Positions 9,402 through 18,390 of a stretch of 64,000 bases of DNA are shown here, in pieces (the first letter of the stretch is position 1; each line of letters begins with the position of its first letter). The notes beneath the pieces were generated by a model. That model made no database searches. It was given only the letters and a program-made list of their open reading frames with translations, and was not told where the DNA came from. The position numbers and the translations under genes are program-made. The stretch is from Glutamicibacter sp. MNS18 (lineage in GTDB: Bacteria; Actinomycetota; Actinomycetes; Actinomycetales; Micrococcaceae). The stretch lies in assembly GCF_026107515.2 (NCBI RefSeq), contig NZ_JAPCHW010000005.1, positions 366,683 through 430,682 of the forward strand, written 5' to 3'.

Positions 9402-12140
9402 GTGGATACTGGGATAGTCAACCACACCGCAAGCGCAACGGGGACACCTGAAAGCGCATGGCGCCGACGCAAGGACGCGTGGGAGCACTTGGGCTACATC
9501 CTAAGCGAAGTGGTTCGGCATTTGGGTGAAAAAACGGATTCTGGCACGCTGGTCAACGAAGCCAGGCAACTGATCGGCCTGATCGCGGCGATCGAACCCT
9601 ATTGGGCCACACCGGGGATCAGCTATTTCAACGATATGGTCAAGGCCCTGGAGTCCGACGACTATTCCACTGCGCTGGAAAAGGTGTACCTGGTCAATAA
9701 GACCTTCCGTTCGCAGACCCAATACATCGAGCCGGAAAACAATGGCCACGAGGTCGAAGACGAAGAAAAGAACAGCTTGAAGGCCGAATCCAATGAGCGT
9801 TTCGCGCCGGTGGTCGAAGTGCTGTTGGTCGACAACGGTCGTGCCGAGGAAATCGAGGGTTTCAAGCAGGAAATGCTTGACCAGCGCCGGAGCACGGACA
9901 AATTCAACTACAACTTCGTCGTGGTGCCCAGTGTCGAGGATGCCCTTGTTGCGCTGGTGATCAACCCGACCATCCAGACCTGTGTCCTGACCCCGCGATT
10001 CGAGATCAATACCAAACGCAAGCTCAGCAGCGCCCTGCACGGCTACATCCAGCGCCAAACCGCGGGACGGTTCAGCAGCAGGAAGCCGATGGGTCTGCTG
10101 ATTGATCTGGAAAGCACTATCGCCAGACTGCGACCCGAGGTCGCGGTCTACCTGGTGGCCGGGGTGGCGTTGGAATCCCTGGCTCGGGAGATGACCGGTC
10201 GATTCCAGCGTATCTTTTCCCGCAACGACGGCATGGATCTGCACCTGTCGATCATCAACGAGATCCTTTCTCGCTATGAGACGCCGTTCTTCACGGCATT
10301 GCAGCACTACGCACGCCGTCCTGCGGGGGTCTTCCATGCCATGCCGATTTCCCGGGCCGGCTCGGTCCAGAACTCGCCGTGGGCCCGGGACCTGGTGGAT
10401 TTCTATGGAATCAACCTGTTGCTGGCTGAAACCTCGGCCACGTCGGGGGGACTGGACTCGCTATTGGACCCGCACGGATCGATCCGTGAAGCGCATGAGC
10501 TGGCTTCACGTGCTTTCGGTTCGCACCTGACGTATTTCGTCACCAATGGGACATCCACGGCGAACAAGATCGTGCACCAATCGATCCTGGCCCCGGGGGA
10601 TATCGTCCTGGTCGACCGGAACTGCCACAAGTCCCACCACTACTCGCTGGTGCTCGCCGGCGCCCATGTGAAATACCTGGAGGCATATCCACTGCAGGAG
10701 CATTCCATGTACGGCGCGGTGCCGTTGAGCGAGATCAAATCGACGCTGCTGCATCTGCGACGCGAGGGCATGCTGCACAAGGTCAAGATGATCACCCTGA
10801 CCAACTGCACCTTTGACGGAATCATCTACGACCCGCGCAGGGTCATGGAAGAATGCCTGGCGATCAAGCCGGATCTGGTGTTCCTCTGGGACGAAGCCTG
10901 GTTCGCCTTCGCCGGCTTCCACCCGATCTACCGCAAGCGCACCGGCATGTCCGCTGCACGTACCCTGGAAAGCTCCATGGGCACCGCTGAGTACCGTCGT
11001 CGCTACAAGCAGCAGGTCCAACGGCTCCCGGAACCGGGAACCAAGGACAACCCGGCCAATGATGACGCTTGGCTGAACACCCGGTTGATCCCCGATCCCG
11101 AGAAGACCCGTCTGCGCATCTACTCGACCCAGTCCACGCACAAGACCCTGACCTCGCTGCGGCAGGGATCGATGATCCATGTATACGACCAGGATTACGT
11201 AATCCGTAACTCCAACTCGTTCCGCGAAGCGTACATGACCCATACCTCCACCTCGCCGAACTACCAGATTCTGGCTTCATTGGATATCGGGCGGCGGCAG
11301 GCGGAGCTGGAAGGCTACGCGCTGGTGCAACGCCAGGTCGATCTCGCGCTGTCGGTGTCCAAGGCCATTGCCCGCCACAAGCTGTTGCGCAAGTACTTCA
11401 GCATCCTGGACAGCCGTGACCTGATTCCCCAGGAATACCGGGTATCGGGCAATGCCAATCCGGTGCGTGATGGATTGGCCTCATGGGACGACGCCTGGGA
11501 GACAGACGAATTTGTTGTCGACCCCAGTCGCCTGACCTTGGACATCAGCCGGACCGGGGTGGACGGAGACACCTTCAAGCACACTTATCTGATGGACGGC
11601 CATGCGATCCAGGTCAACAAGACCAGTCGCACCAGTGTGTTGCTGATGACCAATATCGGTACAAACCGCAGCGCGGTGTCCTACCTGATCGAGGTGCTGA
11701 TCAAGATCGCCACCGATCTGGAACACCGGCGTCGGCTCGATGGTCGATCCGCGGAAGACCTGAAGGCCTCGGCGGCCTTGAAGGTCCCGCTGCCGAACTT
11801 CAGCTACTTCGCCCGCGCCTTTGACGGCGGTGCGCAAAGTGGTGACATGCGCAGGGCCTACTACCTGACGTACCGGGACCCCGCGACGACCTTTCACCTC
11901 TCGGACGGGATCCGTGAACGCATCGCGGCCGGCCAGGAAGTGGTCTCCGCGGCCTTCGTGACCCCGTACCCGCCGGGTTTCCCGGTGCTGGTCCCCGGAC
12001 AGGTGATCACCACCGAGATCCTGGACTACATGGACATGCTAGATACCCGGGAGATCCACGGCTACCACCGCGACTACGGTTACCAGGTGTTCACCTCGGA
12101 AGCGGTGGCCGAACTGGAAGCCACGGACCGCCGGAAGTAG
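9402..12140 (+). CDS. Orn/Lys/Arg decarboxylase, PLP fold type I
   Basis: A 912-residue decarboxylase of the large inducible-type group. Residues 1-120 form an extra helical region; a CheY-like wing domain covers about 130-265; the PLP domain follows with 'THKTLTSLRQGSM', where Lys581 would bind PLP, and 'LWDEAWFAF', which carries the PLP-ring Asp. The C-terminal domain has 'FVTPYPPGFPVLVPGQ'. It removes CO2 from a basic amino acid to give a diamine or agmatine; the substrate cannot be decided from sequence. It is longer than AdiA/CadA (about 715-755). Start is GTG 9402. It is monocistronic, ending at a hairpin shared with the kinase gene. Confidence 0.88.
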   Translation: MDTGIVNHTASATGTPESAWRRRKDAWEHLGYILSEVVRHLGEKTDSGTLVNEARQLIGLIAAIEPYWATPGISYFNDMVKALESDDYSTALEKVYLVNKTFRSQTQYIEPENNGHEVEDEEKNSLKAESNERFAPVVEVLLVDNGRAEEIEGFKQEMLDQRRSTDKFNYNFVVVPSVEDALVALVINPTIQTCVLTPRFEINTKRKLSSALHGYIQRQTAGRFSSRKPMGLLIDLESTIARLRPEVAVYLVAGVALESLAREMTGRFQRIFSRNDGMDLHLSIINEILSRYETPFFTALQHYARRPAGVFHAMPISRAGSVQNSPWARDLVDFYGINLLLAETSATSGGLDSLLDPHGSIREAHELASRAFGSHLTYFVTNGTSTANKIVHQSILAPGDIVLVDRNCHKSHHYSLVLAGAHVKYLEAYPLQEHSMYGAVPLSEIKSTLLHLRREGMLHKVKMITLTNCTFDGIIYDPRRVMEECLAIKPDLVFLWDEAWFAFAGFHPIYRKRTGMSAARTLESSMGTAEYRRRYKQQVQRLPEPGTKDNPANDDAWLNTRLIPDPEKTRLRIYSTQSTHKTLTSLRQGSMIHVYDQDYVIRNSNSFREAYMTHTSTSPNYQILASLDIGRRQAELEGYALVQRQVDLALSVSKAIARHKLLRKYFSILDSRDLIPQEYRVSGNANPVRDGLASWDDAWETDEFVVDPSRLTLDISRTGVDGDTFKHTYLMDGHAIQVNKTSRTSVLLMTNIGTNRSAVSYLIEVLIKIATDLEHRRRLDGRSAEDLKASAALKVPLPNFSYFARAFDGGAQSGDMRRAYYLTYRDPATTFHLSDGIRERIAAGQEVVSAAFVTPYPPGFPVLVPGQVITTEILDYMDMLDTREIHGYHRDYGYQVFTSEAVAELEATDRRK

Positions 12141-12153
12141 CGGATACCGCAAA

Positions 12154-12195
12154 GCCCGCAGCCCCCGCACCGGACAGGGTGCAGGAGCTGCGGGC
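12154..12195. terminator. Bidirectional hairpin terminator
   Basis: A 9-base stem GCCCGCAGC (12154-12162) pairs with GCTGCGGGC (12187-12195), and an inner GCACC/GGTGC stem (12167-12171 and 12178-12182) extends it. It lies between the convergent decarboxylase and sensor-kinase genes, with TT following on the plus strand. Confidence 0.7.
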
Positions 12196-12202
12196 TTCCT
12201 GC

Positions 12203-13132
12203 TCAGTGCAACGGCAAACGGACCGACACCGAGGTCCCGTGCCCGTCGCGTGAGCGCAGGATCAGCGCACCTCCGTGACGCGCCACAATCACCTTGACCA
12301 AGGCCAGGCCGATACCCGAACCGGGCATGTCGCGCGCATTGGATCCCCGGGCGAGTTCCTCCAGAACCAGTTCCTGCTCATGATCCGGTATGCCCCGGCC
12401 GGTGTCGGCGATATCGATGATGACCCAGCCATCGAGCTCCTGGGCGGTGATCTCGATGCTGTCCCCGGGTTGGGAGTACTTGATGGCATTGCTGAGCAGG
12501 TTCTGCAGGCTCAGGCGCAGCAGATCCGGATCTCCCTTGAGCAGTGGCAGTGGCCACGGTGCCCTGGGCAGGTGCAGGGAGATCTTGCGTTTTTCGGCGT
12601 CGGTACCCTGCGTGCCTTCGGCGGTGTCATCCAATACGTCGCGCAACAGGGATTCGAGGTCCACGTCGATTCGTTCCAGCTGGGCCACTTCCAATTCGGC
12701 CAGTCCGCGAAGGTCACCCACCAGTCGTGAAAGCCGCCTGGTTTGAGTGGCCACGCTTGCCCAGCTCTCCGCATCCGGTACACCGTGTTCACTGCCGCTG
12801 ACGACCGTCTGCAGTACCGTCAATGGATTCTTCAGTTCATGGTCCAGCCGTTGCAGCAGGCGGCGACGGGCCTGATCGCCCTCCTGCTGGATCCGGACGC
12901 CGAGGTCATCCAGCTTCCGCCGCAGCCGTTGGCGTTGCCGCAGGGCCACCGCGCAGCCTGCGGTCGCCACTGCGCCCAGAAGCAAAGGAGCCAGCCAGAA
13001 CGGGATCAGGATTGACAGGTTCAGGTCGCTGGCCACCATCACAGCCAGCACGCAACCGCCGATGGCAAGCAGGGGGACAAGCCACAATCCCAGGCGCAAT
13101 CCGCGATCGGACCGGCGAGGCGTGTCAGCCAC
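12203..13132 (-). CDS. Sensor histidine kinase
   Basis: A 309-residue kinase. Two hydrophobic segments (about residues 13-35 and 40-65) flank almost no periplasmic loop, so the signal may be sensed in the membrane. The H-box is LDHELKNPLT with His98. An N-box (LLSNAIKYSQPGD), a G1 box (DTGRGIPDHE) and a G2 region (GSGIGLALVK) follow. The GTG at 13132 is chosen because it has a GGGGAGG site and overlaps the end of the response-regulator gene by eight bases. It would phosphorylate the regulator encoded upstream. Confidence 0.9.
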   Translation of the reverse strand: MADTPRRSDRGLRLGLWLVPLLAIGGCVLAVMVASDLNLSILIPFWLAPLLLGAVATAGCAVALRQRQRLRRKLDDLGVRIQQEGDQARRRLLQRLDHELKNPLTVLQTVVSGSEHGVPDAESWASVATQTRRLSRLVGDLRGLAELEVAQLERIDVDLESLLRDVLDDTAEGTQGTDAEKRKISLHLPRAPWPLPLLKGDPDLLRLSLQNLLSNAIKYSQPGDSIEITAQELDGWVIIDIADTGRGIPDHEQELVLEELARGSNARDMPGSGIGLALVKVIVARHGGALILRSRDGHGTSVSVRLPLH

Positions 13133-13856
13133 GTCGCACCTCCCCGGCGAAACGGTAGCCCTGGCCCGCAACGGTTTGCACCAGGGTCGGTGCCGCGGCG
13201 TCATCACCGAAGGCCTTGCGGATTTCGGCGATCCTGTGATCCACGGCCCGGGTGGACACCGCGAATTCGAATCCCCACAGGGACTCAAGCAGACGTTCCC
13301 GGCTGTGGACCTCATCCGGGCGCGTCATCAGGTACTCCAGCAGGGTCAGGGCCTTGGGCGTCAACATGATCTCCGTGTCCTCGTTCCAGACGCGCCGTGC
13401 CAAACGGTCCAGCTTCAGGGTGCCGGTCCCGTGGTCAGCCACCAGGATCTGGGCATTTCCCAGGGCGTGGGTTGATGTTTGGAGCCGGCGCAATACCGCG
13501 CGGATACGGGAGAGCAGTTCCTGGGGAGCAAAGGGCTTGTTCAGGTAGTCGTCGGCGCCCTCATCCAAGGCGGCGGAGCGTTCATCGGCTTCGCCGACCA
13601 CGGTCAGCAGGATCACCGGTGTCCAGTCCTCGCGTTGGCGCAAGGTGCGCAGTAGGGACCGCCCATCCAGGAAGGGCATCATCACGTCGGACACGATTAC
13701 CTGGACCGGATGCCTGTCCATCACCTGCAGGGCCTCGACCCCGTTGCCAGCGGTCAGTACCTCCAACCCGCTACGCCGCAGGTAACCGCCCAAGGTGGCC
13801 AGGATATCCTGTTCGTCATCGACCAGCAGGACCGAAGCTGCGGAAGTGGTATTCAT
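13125..13856 (-). CDS. OmpR/PhoB-family response regulator
   Basis: The receiver domain (residues 4-120) holds the acidic pair Asp13-Asp14, phospho-acceptor Asp57 in 'SDVMMP' and 'NKPF' with the conserved Lys. A winged-helix effector domain (about 140-240) contains 'TPKALTLLEYLMTRPDEVHSR' and 'DHRIAEIRKAFGD'. It is cotranscribed with the kinase gene (8-base overlap). The target genes are unknown; the DUF3060 lipoprotein gene just upstream on the same strand is a candidate. Confidence 0.93.
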   Translation of the reverse strand: MNTTSAASVLLVDDEQDILATLGGYLRRSGLEVLTAGNGVEALQVMDRHPVQVIVSDVMMPFLDGRSLLRTLRQREDWTPVILLTVVGEADERSAALDEGADDYLNKPFAPQELLSRIRAVLRRLQTSTHALGNAQILVADHGTGTLKLDRLARRVWNEDTEIMLTPKALTLLEYLMTRPDEVHSRERLLESLWGFEFAVSTRAVDHRIAEIRKAFGDDAAAPTLVQTVAGQGYRFAGEVRRG

Positions 13857-13941
13857 GTCTCCATTGTCCTTCAACCGGTGCCGGAGCCGGGACGCCACCA
13901 ACGGCGTTCCGGCTCCGGCGTGAACTGCTTGGGTTCCTGCG

Positions 13942-14556
13942 CTAGAAGGACAGGTCCGTCGTGCCCAGGGCATCGTGTCGCAGTACGTTATCCGATCCGC
14001 GGTCGACGATATCCGGATCGTCTTCGTGGACCGGGTTCCAGCCGACCACGTTCTCCGAGCCGTGGACCTGCACGTCATCCAGATCCTGGACGGCAATAAT
14101 GTTGTTGTTGCCGCGGATGCGCAAGTCGTCGACCTCCACTATGGAGATGGTCAGGTTGTTTCCGGTTACGATCACGTCATCGCAATCCCCGGTAATGCTG
14201 ATGATGCTGTCGCTGTCCGAGACCGTCAGGTCATCGGCATCATCCCGGCCCGACGCATCGTCGTCGAGGCACTCGAGTTGCGTATCGGCCGCCTGCACGA
14301 TGCTGTTGAACAGCGAATCGAAGTCCGTTGGCCCGGTCTGCTGCGCAGCCGGATCGGAGGCGGTGGTGGGTGCGGCGCTGGTATCCCCGGCAGGAGCGCT
14401 GTCCCCGGTCATTTCAGCGGAAGGGCTGGTGATCGGGGCGCTGGAGGTCGGAACGTCGTTTTCGGGCTGGACCGTGACACAACCGCTCAGGCCGACCGAG
14501 GCCAGCAGTACAACCGCCAGGCTGAGTCCGGCACTGCGCAATGTCTTGTTTTCCAT
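13942..14556 (-). CDS. DUF3060-type secreted lipoprotein
   Basis: The N-terminus is a lipoprotein signal peptide (MENKTLRSAGLSLAVVLLAS) with a lipobox ending LSGC. A low-complexity Ser/Thr/Pro/Ala linker follows (about residues 28-75). The C-terminal half is a run of short beta-strand units rich in Asp/Asn/Val ('ITGDCDDVIVTGNNLTI', 'IRGNNNIIAV', 'VHGSENVV'), the DUF3060 pattern of actinobacterial surface proteins. ATG 14556 has an AAGGAG site. It may bind divalent cations through the many Asp residues; this is only an inference. Confidence 0.82.
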   Translation of the reverse strand: MENKTLRSAGLSLAVVLLASVGLSGCVTVQPENDVPTSSAPITSPSAEMTGDSAPAGDTSAAPTTASDPAAQQTGPTDFDSLFNSIVQAADTQLECLDDDASGRDDADDLTVSDSDSIISITGDCDDVIVTGNNLTISIVEVDDLRIRGNNNIIAVQDLDDVQVHGSENVVGWNPVHEDDPDIVDRGSDNVLRHDALGTTDLSF

Positions 14557-14712
14557 GGGAAGGCTCCTTCTGTACACCGGGCGGAGAATCCGCCGAACTG
14601 GACTTGCTACTACCGAGCCTAGGGGTTCCTCAACGGCCAGTGGTCGCTGACCTGTTCCAGAGCTGTCTCAATCCTGCGACAAGCTGTCGCGTAGCGGCCG
14701 GGACAAAACCGT

Positions 14713-14752
14713 GGGGAGGGTGGGAACCGGTCTGCCGGTCCCTACCCTCCCC
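14713..14752 (-). terminator. Hairpin terminator for the small-gene pair
   Basis: Arms 14713-14730 and 14735-14752 form an 18-base stem with one mismatch and one wobble around a four-base loop. On the minus strand it follows the 50-residue gene and is followed by a short TTTT stretch (near 14705), so it likely ends that transcript. Confidence 0.6.
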
Positions 14753-14771
14753 TGCGGATTAGCCCGTTGCC

Positions 14772-14924
14772 TTAGCCATCGTCACCGGAGATGGCCGCAC
14801 CATCCTCGGTCGCCCCGCCCTCGTCGGTCCAATCATGCCCGGTGTCATCGGAGAGTTTGGGATCCGAGACGTGGTCCTTGGCCTTGGACTGTTCGGCGTT
14901 TTCGGGAATATGTTTTTCACCCAT
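14772..14924 (-). CDS. Small acidic hydrophilic protein, unknown function
   Basis: A 50-residue protein starting MGEKHIPENAEQSKAKDHVS, with no hydrophobic segment and an acidic C-terminus ('SDDTGHDWTDEGG'). ATG 14924 is the only ATG, with a purine-rich stretch upstream; an in-frame TTG at 14966 would add 14 residues. I do not recognise a function. Similar small acidic proteins occur in the 30-36 kb region here, which suggests a stress-related or desiccation-type role, but that is a guess. Confidence 0.5.
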   Translation of the reverse strand: MGEKHIPENAEQSKAKDHVSDPKLSDDTGHDWTDEGGATEDGAAISGDDG

Positions 14925-14977
14925 GGTTAGCTGCTCACTTTCTGTCGGTTGGCCGTTGGCGGACAAAGACCTGGCAC

Positions 14978-15163
14978 CTAGCGTTCGGGCTCGGTGCCTG
15001 GGTCGGGCGGGAGCGGTGGGGCGGTCGGATCCAACGGCGGCTGGCTCGGCGCTGTCGGGTCGGTGACCGGACCCGGCGGAGCCGTCGGGTCACTGGGTGG
15101 GGCCCCTGGCCCCGTCGGATCATCCGGAGTGGTCGGTGGTTCGGTGGGATGTCGGTTGTCCAC
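14978..15163 (-). CDS. Proline-rich 61-residue protein with DPTAP repeats
   Basis: Starts at GTG 15163 behind an excellent AGGAGG site six bases away, which is the main reason to believe it. The protein is almost entirely Pro, Asp, Thr, Gly and Ala, with repeated 'DPTAP'/'DPTGP' units at about 6-10-residue spacing. There is no signal peptide and no membrane segment. It lies 53 bases upstream of the 50-residue acidic protein on the same strand. Function is unknown. Confidence 0.55.
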   Translation of the reverse strand: MDNRHPTEPPTTPDDPTGPGAPPSDPTAPPGPVTDPTAPSQPPLDPTAPPLPPDPGTEPER

Positions 15164-15449
15164 GATATTCCTCCTTGTCCTGCCGGCGGTACCGGCTGGT
15201 GTCACCGTTCTCGGCTCGTGTGCCACGCTACCGACTGATCACCTCAGGCTGAACGGCTGGCGTCGGTTCCAAGGAAATTGCCAGCTAGGTCCCGCCCGGT
15301 ACCCAGCCATTCGACGGGGAAGACCATGCCGGGCCGGTGAATCTTGGAAGAGCATGGGAGTTGAAGCCGGTGGTTCATAGTCACCGTTCTTCGGCGTAGA
15401 GTGCGAAATGAACCCCGCTGGCCATGCGGCGCGCGGGGAGGAATATCGC

Positions 15450-15995
15450 GTGAATGCGAACCACAGAGGGAAGGAACGAACCTTGTCTGATTCCGTAGAG
15501 AAGACCCCGGCAGGAAAAACCGCAAGGGAAAATGTCGAGAACGGTTTTGTGGCGACAGCCGAGCTGCGTGACGCACTGCAATCGGTACTGGTCAACCTGA
15601 TTGACTTACAACTGGTGGCCAAGCAGGCGCACTGGAATATTGTGGGCCCCAATTTCCGCGACCTGCATCTGAACCTGGATGAAGTGGTCAACATCGCCCG
15701 GCAGGGGTCGGACGAGGTTGCCGAGCGAATGCGGGCACTGCACGCTACCCCGGACGGGCTGGTGGGAACCGTCGGGAAGTACACCGAGATCGAACAGCCG
15801 ACCACCGGTGAGATCCTGACAACCAACGCCGTGGACCTGATGGTCAAGGCCGTACAGGCTACCGTCGGGGTGATGCGGCGGGTTCATGATGCCGTGGATG
15901 AAGCCGACCCGACCTCGGCCGATATCCTCCATGGTTACATCGCCCAGCTGGAACAGCAGGCCTGGTTCATCAGCGCCGAAACCCGTCACCCCTGA
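15450..15995 (+). CDS. dps: Dps-family DNA-binding ferritin-like protein
   Basis: Dodecameric iron-storing, DNA-protecting protein. The ferroxidase signature is clear: 'LVAKQAHWNIVGPNFRDLH' followed by 'LDEVV' gives the His, Asp and Glu ligands of the inter-subunit site. The first 30 residues are a basic, flexible tail, as in DNA-binding Dps proteins. GTG 15450 is chosen for its GGGGAGG site; TTG 15483 (LSDSVEK) is an alternative that shortens the tail by eleven residues. It is monocistronic and followed by a strong terminator. Confidence 0.92.
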   Translation: MNANHRGKERTLSDSVEKTPAGKTARENVENGFVATAELRDALQSVLVNLIDLQLVAKQAHWNIVGPNFRDLHLNLDEVVNIARQGSDEVAERMRALHATPDGLVGTVGKYTEIEQPTTGEILTTNAVDLMVKAVQATVGVMRRVHDAVDEADPTSADILHGYIAQLEQQAWFISAETRHP

Positions 15996-16017
15996 TCGTT
16001 CAGGACCCGATGAAAGA

Positions 16018-16050
16018 CCACGCGCCCTCCTTGTTCAGGAGGGCGCGTGG
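16018..16050 (+). terminator. Rho-independent terminator after dps
   Basis: A perfect 13-base stem CCACGCGCCCTCC (16018-16030) and GGAGGGCGCGTGG (16038-16050) encloses a seven-base loop, 22 bases after the dps stop. A short T stretch follows (CGTCGTTT). Confidence 0.85.
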
Positions 16051-16123
16051 CGTCGTTTAAGCCGGGCTGACAGGACCAGCAGTTCTTCGGGGCCTGGTTG
16101 CACTTCGGTACCCGTAACAACGG

Positions 16124-16408
16124 TCAGTAGCCGTCCTGGGTCTCATGCCAGTCCAGATCGTCCTCCTCGTTGTTCCAGGAGGAGTCCTCGCGCCGGATGC
16201 GTAGCGTGGAACCCTCATCGATCCACAGGCTCTGCATCCGGGTGTCGGTCTGGTCATTGTCAGGTTGCGGGTAGGTGACCAGCACGCGGCCTGCCTCCCG
16301 GGCGATCACCTGCGCGTCAACCAACTGGCCATCGATTTCCAGTTGGACATATCGGAAATGACCGTGGTCGGACTGCTCTGGCGCCGACTGGTCGTGGGAG
16401 TGATCCAT
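16124..16408 (-). CDS. Unknown protein with C-terminal RIRRED-WN-EDD-DWHE motif
   Basis: About 94 residues from ATG 16408, with a His/Gln-rich N-terminus. The rest looks like a small beta-fold: 'FRYVQLEIDGQLVDAQVI', 'GRVLVTYP', then 'LWIDEGSTLRIRRED' and the acidic ending 'WNNEEDDLDWHE'. The same ending (RIRRED..WN..EDD.DWHE) occurs in the protein at 26472-26849, so the two are paralogues. The family is not one I recognise. The ribosome site is weak; a GTG at 16429 would add a CxxC-like pair (VCQTCQ). Function unknown. Confidence 0.65.
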   Translation of the reverse strand: MDHSHDQSAPEQSDHGHFRYVQLEIDGQLVDAQVIAREAGRVLVTYPQPDNDQTDTRMQSLWIDEGSTLRIRREDSSWNNEEDDLDWHETQDGY

Positions 16409-16509
16409 CTGACAAGTCTGACAGACCACGCGGCCAACGAGTGGACGGGACGCGAAACCGTCAGCACTTTCCCACCGTTCCGCTACCGCAGGGAAACCGG
16501 CACCGGAAC

Positions 16510-17289
16510 TCAGCCGGTACGCCGCCGGCCGTGGAAGCGTTCGACCAATTGCCCTGCGGTGTGCCGCAACGGGGCCAGGATCTTCTCGTGGTCATCAACA
16601 GGCACTCGGTCGGCCAGGAACGTGACGGCCAGTGCTGCCACCGGCCAATTGGAGTTGTCCACGATGGCCACTGCCAGGGAATGGAAATCCGCGGTGACAT
16701 CGCCCTGCTCGATGGCATAGCCGCGTTCTTCAGTCAGTAGCAGTTCGCGGCGCAGTGATGCGTAGTCGGTAATTGCCCCATGGGCCGGTCCACGGCTGAT
16801 GAAATCGGAAGCCCGCGGATACAGGGCTCGAACCTGGGACTTGGGTAGCTTGGACAGGATCGCCCGACCCGATGCGGTCAGGTGTGAGGGCAGGCGGACA
16901 CCCACATCGGTGACCAGTGAGGGACGCGACTTGGCACGCTCCTCGACGATATACAACACATCGGCACCGTGCAGGACGGCCAGATGTGCGCTTTCACCCA
17001 ACCGGTCCACCAGCTGGGCCACCAACGGCGCACCCAGTCGGGCCAGCGGTTCCTGGCGGGTATACGCGCTGGACAGTTCGAAGGCCGAAAGCCCCAAACC
17101 GTAGGCCTGCTCTTCCGGGTAATGGGTGGCGAATCCCTGCTCCACCATCTCGGTCAACAACTGGTAGACACTGGAGCGCGGCAAATCCAGCAGGGTGGCG
17201 ATCATGGCCGCGGGGGTGGGGGACTTCCGGCTGGCCAGGAGCTTGAGCACGCGCAGGGTGTTGCGCGCCGCCGGAGTCTTGCTAGCCAC
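16510..17289 (-). CDS. IclR-family transcriptional regulator
   Basis: A 259-residue regulator: N-terminal winged helix (about residues 8-70, 'LLDLPRSSVYQLLTEMVEQGFA') and a C-terminal GAF-like effector domain ('GESAHLAVLHGADVLYIVEE', 'SGRAILSKL', 'ADFHSLAVAIVD'). Start is GTG 17289. The PfkB kinase gene lies 30 bases upstream on the same strand, so the two are probably cotranscribed and the effector may be a sugar or its phosphate. Confidence 0.9.
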   Translation of the reverse strand: MASKTPAARNTLRVLKLLASRKSPTPAAMIATLLDLPRSSVYQLLTEMVEQGFATHYPEEQAYGLGLSAFELSSAYTRQEPLARLGAPLVAQLVDRLGESAHLAVLHGADVLYIVEERAKSRPSLVTDVGVRLPSHLTASGRAILSKLPKSQVRALYPRASDFISRGPAHGAITDYASLRRELLLTEERGYAIEQGDVTADFHSLAVAIVDNSNWPVAALAVTFLADRVPVDDHEKILAPLRHTAGQLVERFHGRRRTG

Positions 17290-17319
17290 GCGCCCCTCCT
17301 TGCCATCTCGACCCCACCA

Positions 17320-18234
17320 CTACCGGTCCCCGGCCAGCAGCGCGGCTAGTTCGCCGGTGTCCGGCGGATTGGCTCCGGCCCGGGATACGGTCACTGCGGC
17401 GCTCGCCGTGGCGCATCGCAGCGCCTTTTGCACCGCCGTGGATTCCAGGATGGAAGGACCCTCTCCGCACAGCGCCCGTGCGACCGGGGAATCCAGGATC
17501 CCGTGCAGCAAACCGGACATGAACGCAGCCCCGGCCCCGACCGTGTCATCGATCTGGGTGACCCAGGCCGCCTGGGTGAAGGACTGGCCGGCGGTGCGGG
17601 CCATGCAGCCCAGGGCTCCGCGGGTGAGCACCACCAGTTGTGGCCCCAGATCCAGGACATGCTCCAGCACGGCAGCGGGATCCATGGCGGGGTACAGCCA
17701 GCAGGCATCGGATTCGCTGAGCTTGACCACGTGGGCCAATCGCATCATCGTCTCAACACGTTCGAGCACAGCATCGTGGTCCACCGCCAGCTCGGCACGG
17801 ATATTCGGGTCGTAGCTGCGGATTTGGGAGGGCGGCGAGTTCCTGAACGCCGCCAAGACCTTGGAACCACCCGGTTCCAGCCAGGAGCCAATGGACCCGG
17901 CATGCAGCAGAACGGTTCCCGGGGCCACCACGTCATCGGGAAGGTCCCAGGTGATGTTGAAACGGTAGCTGGCCCGTCCGTCCCCATCCAGTTTCACCTG
18001 GGCCTGGTTGGTGGCCACCAAGCGTTGGGTGCCATCGGCCAACTGCACCCCGGCTTCGCGCAGGTGTCCGGCGATCATCGCCCCATGTTCGTCCAAGCCG
18101 AATTCGGTGTGGAACATGACCTGGTGCCCCAGGCGGGAGAGCCCCACGGCAACGTTCAGCGGTGAGCCACCGGGAAAGGGCTGCCGGTTGACCACATCGA
18201 CCAGGGATTCGCCAATTACAGAAATACGAGCCAT
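17320..18234 (-). CDS. PfkB-family sugar kinase lacking the catalytic aspartate
   Basis: A 304-residue protein with fructokinase-like features: N-terminal 'GESLVDVVNRQPFPGGSPLNVAVGLSRLG' and C-terminal 'DDTVGAGAAFMSGLLHG'. In active PfkB kinases the latter reads DTxGAGDxF, the Asp being the catalytic base. Here codon 236 is GCT, so the residue is Ala. The anion-hole glycines and the rest of the fold are kept and the frame is intact. It may be an inactive, regulatory or weak kinase. It is the first gene of a likely two-gene unit with the IclR regulator. Confidence 0.87.
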   Translation of the reverse strand: MARISVIGESLVDVVNRQPFPGGSPLNVAVGLSRLGHQVMFHTEFGLDEHGAMIAGHLREAGVQLADGTQRLVATNQAQVKLDGDGRASYRFNITWDLPDDVVAPGTVLLHAGSIGSWLEPGGSKVLAAFRNSPPSQIRSYDPNIRAELAVDHDAVLERVETMMRLAHVVKLSESDACWLYPAMDPAAVLEHVLDLGPQLVVLTRGALGCMARTAGQSFTQAAWVTQIDDTVGAGAAFMSGLLHGILDSPVARALCGEGPSILESTAVQKALRCATASAAVTVSRAGANPPDTGELAALLAGDR

Positions 18235-18390
18235 GTCTGCATCCTATGCGGCAATGCCGGGCGGGGGAACCTGCCACGGTTCCCGGGAAATACTCCCGGT
18301 GGTGCCGTGGCGCTCTACCCCGGGGCGGCGAAATCCCCATAGGCTGGGGCACAACACCCCGTCAGCCTGGATCACGGAAGGGGCAACACA

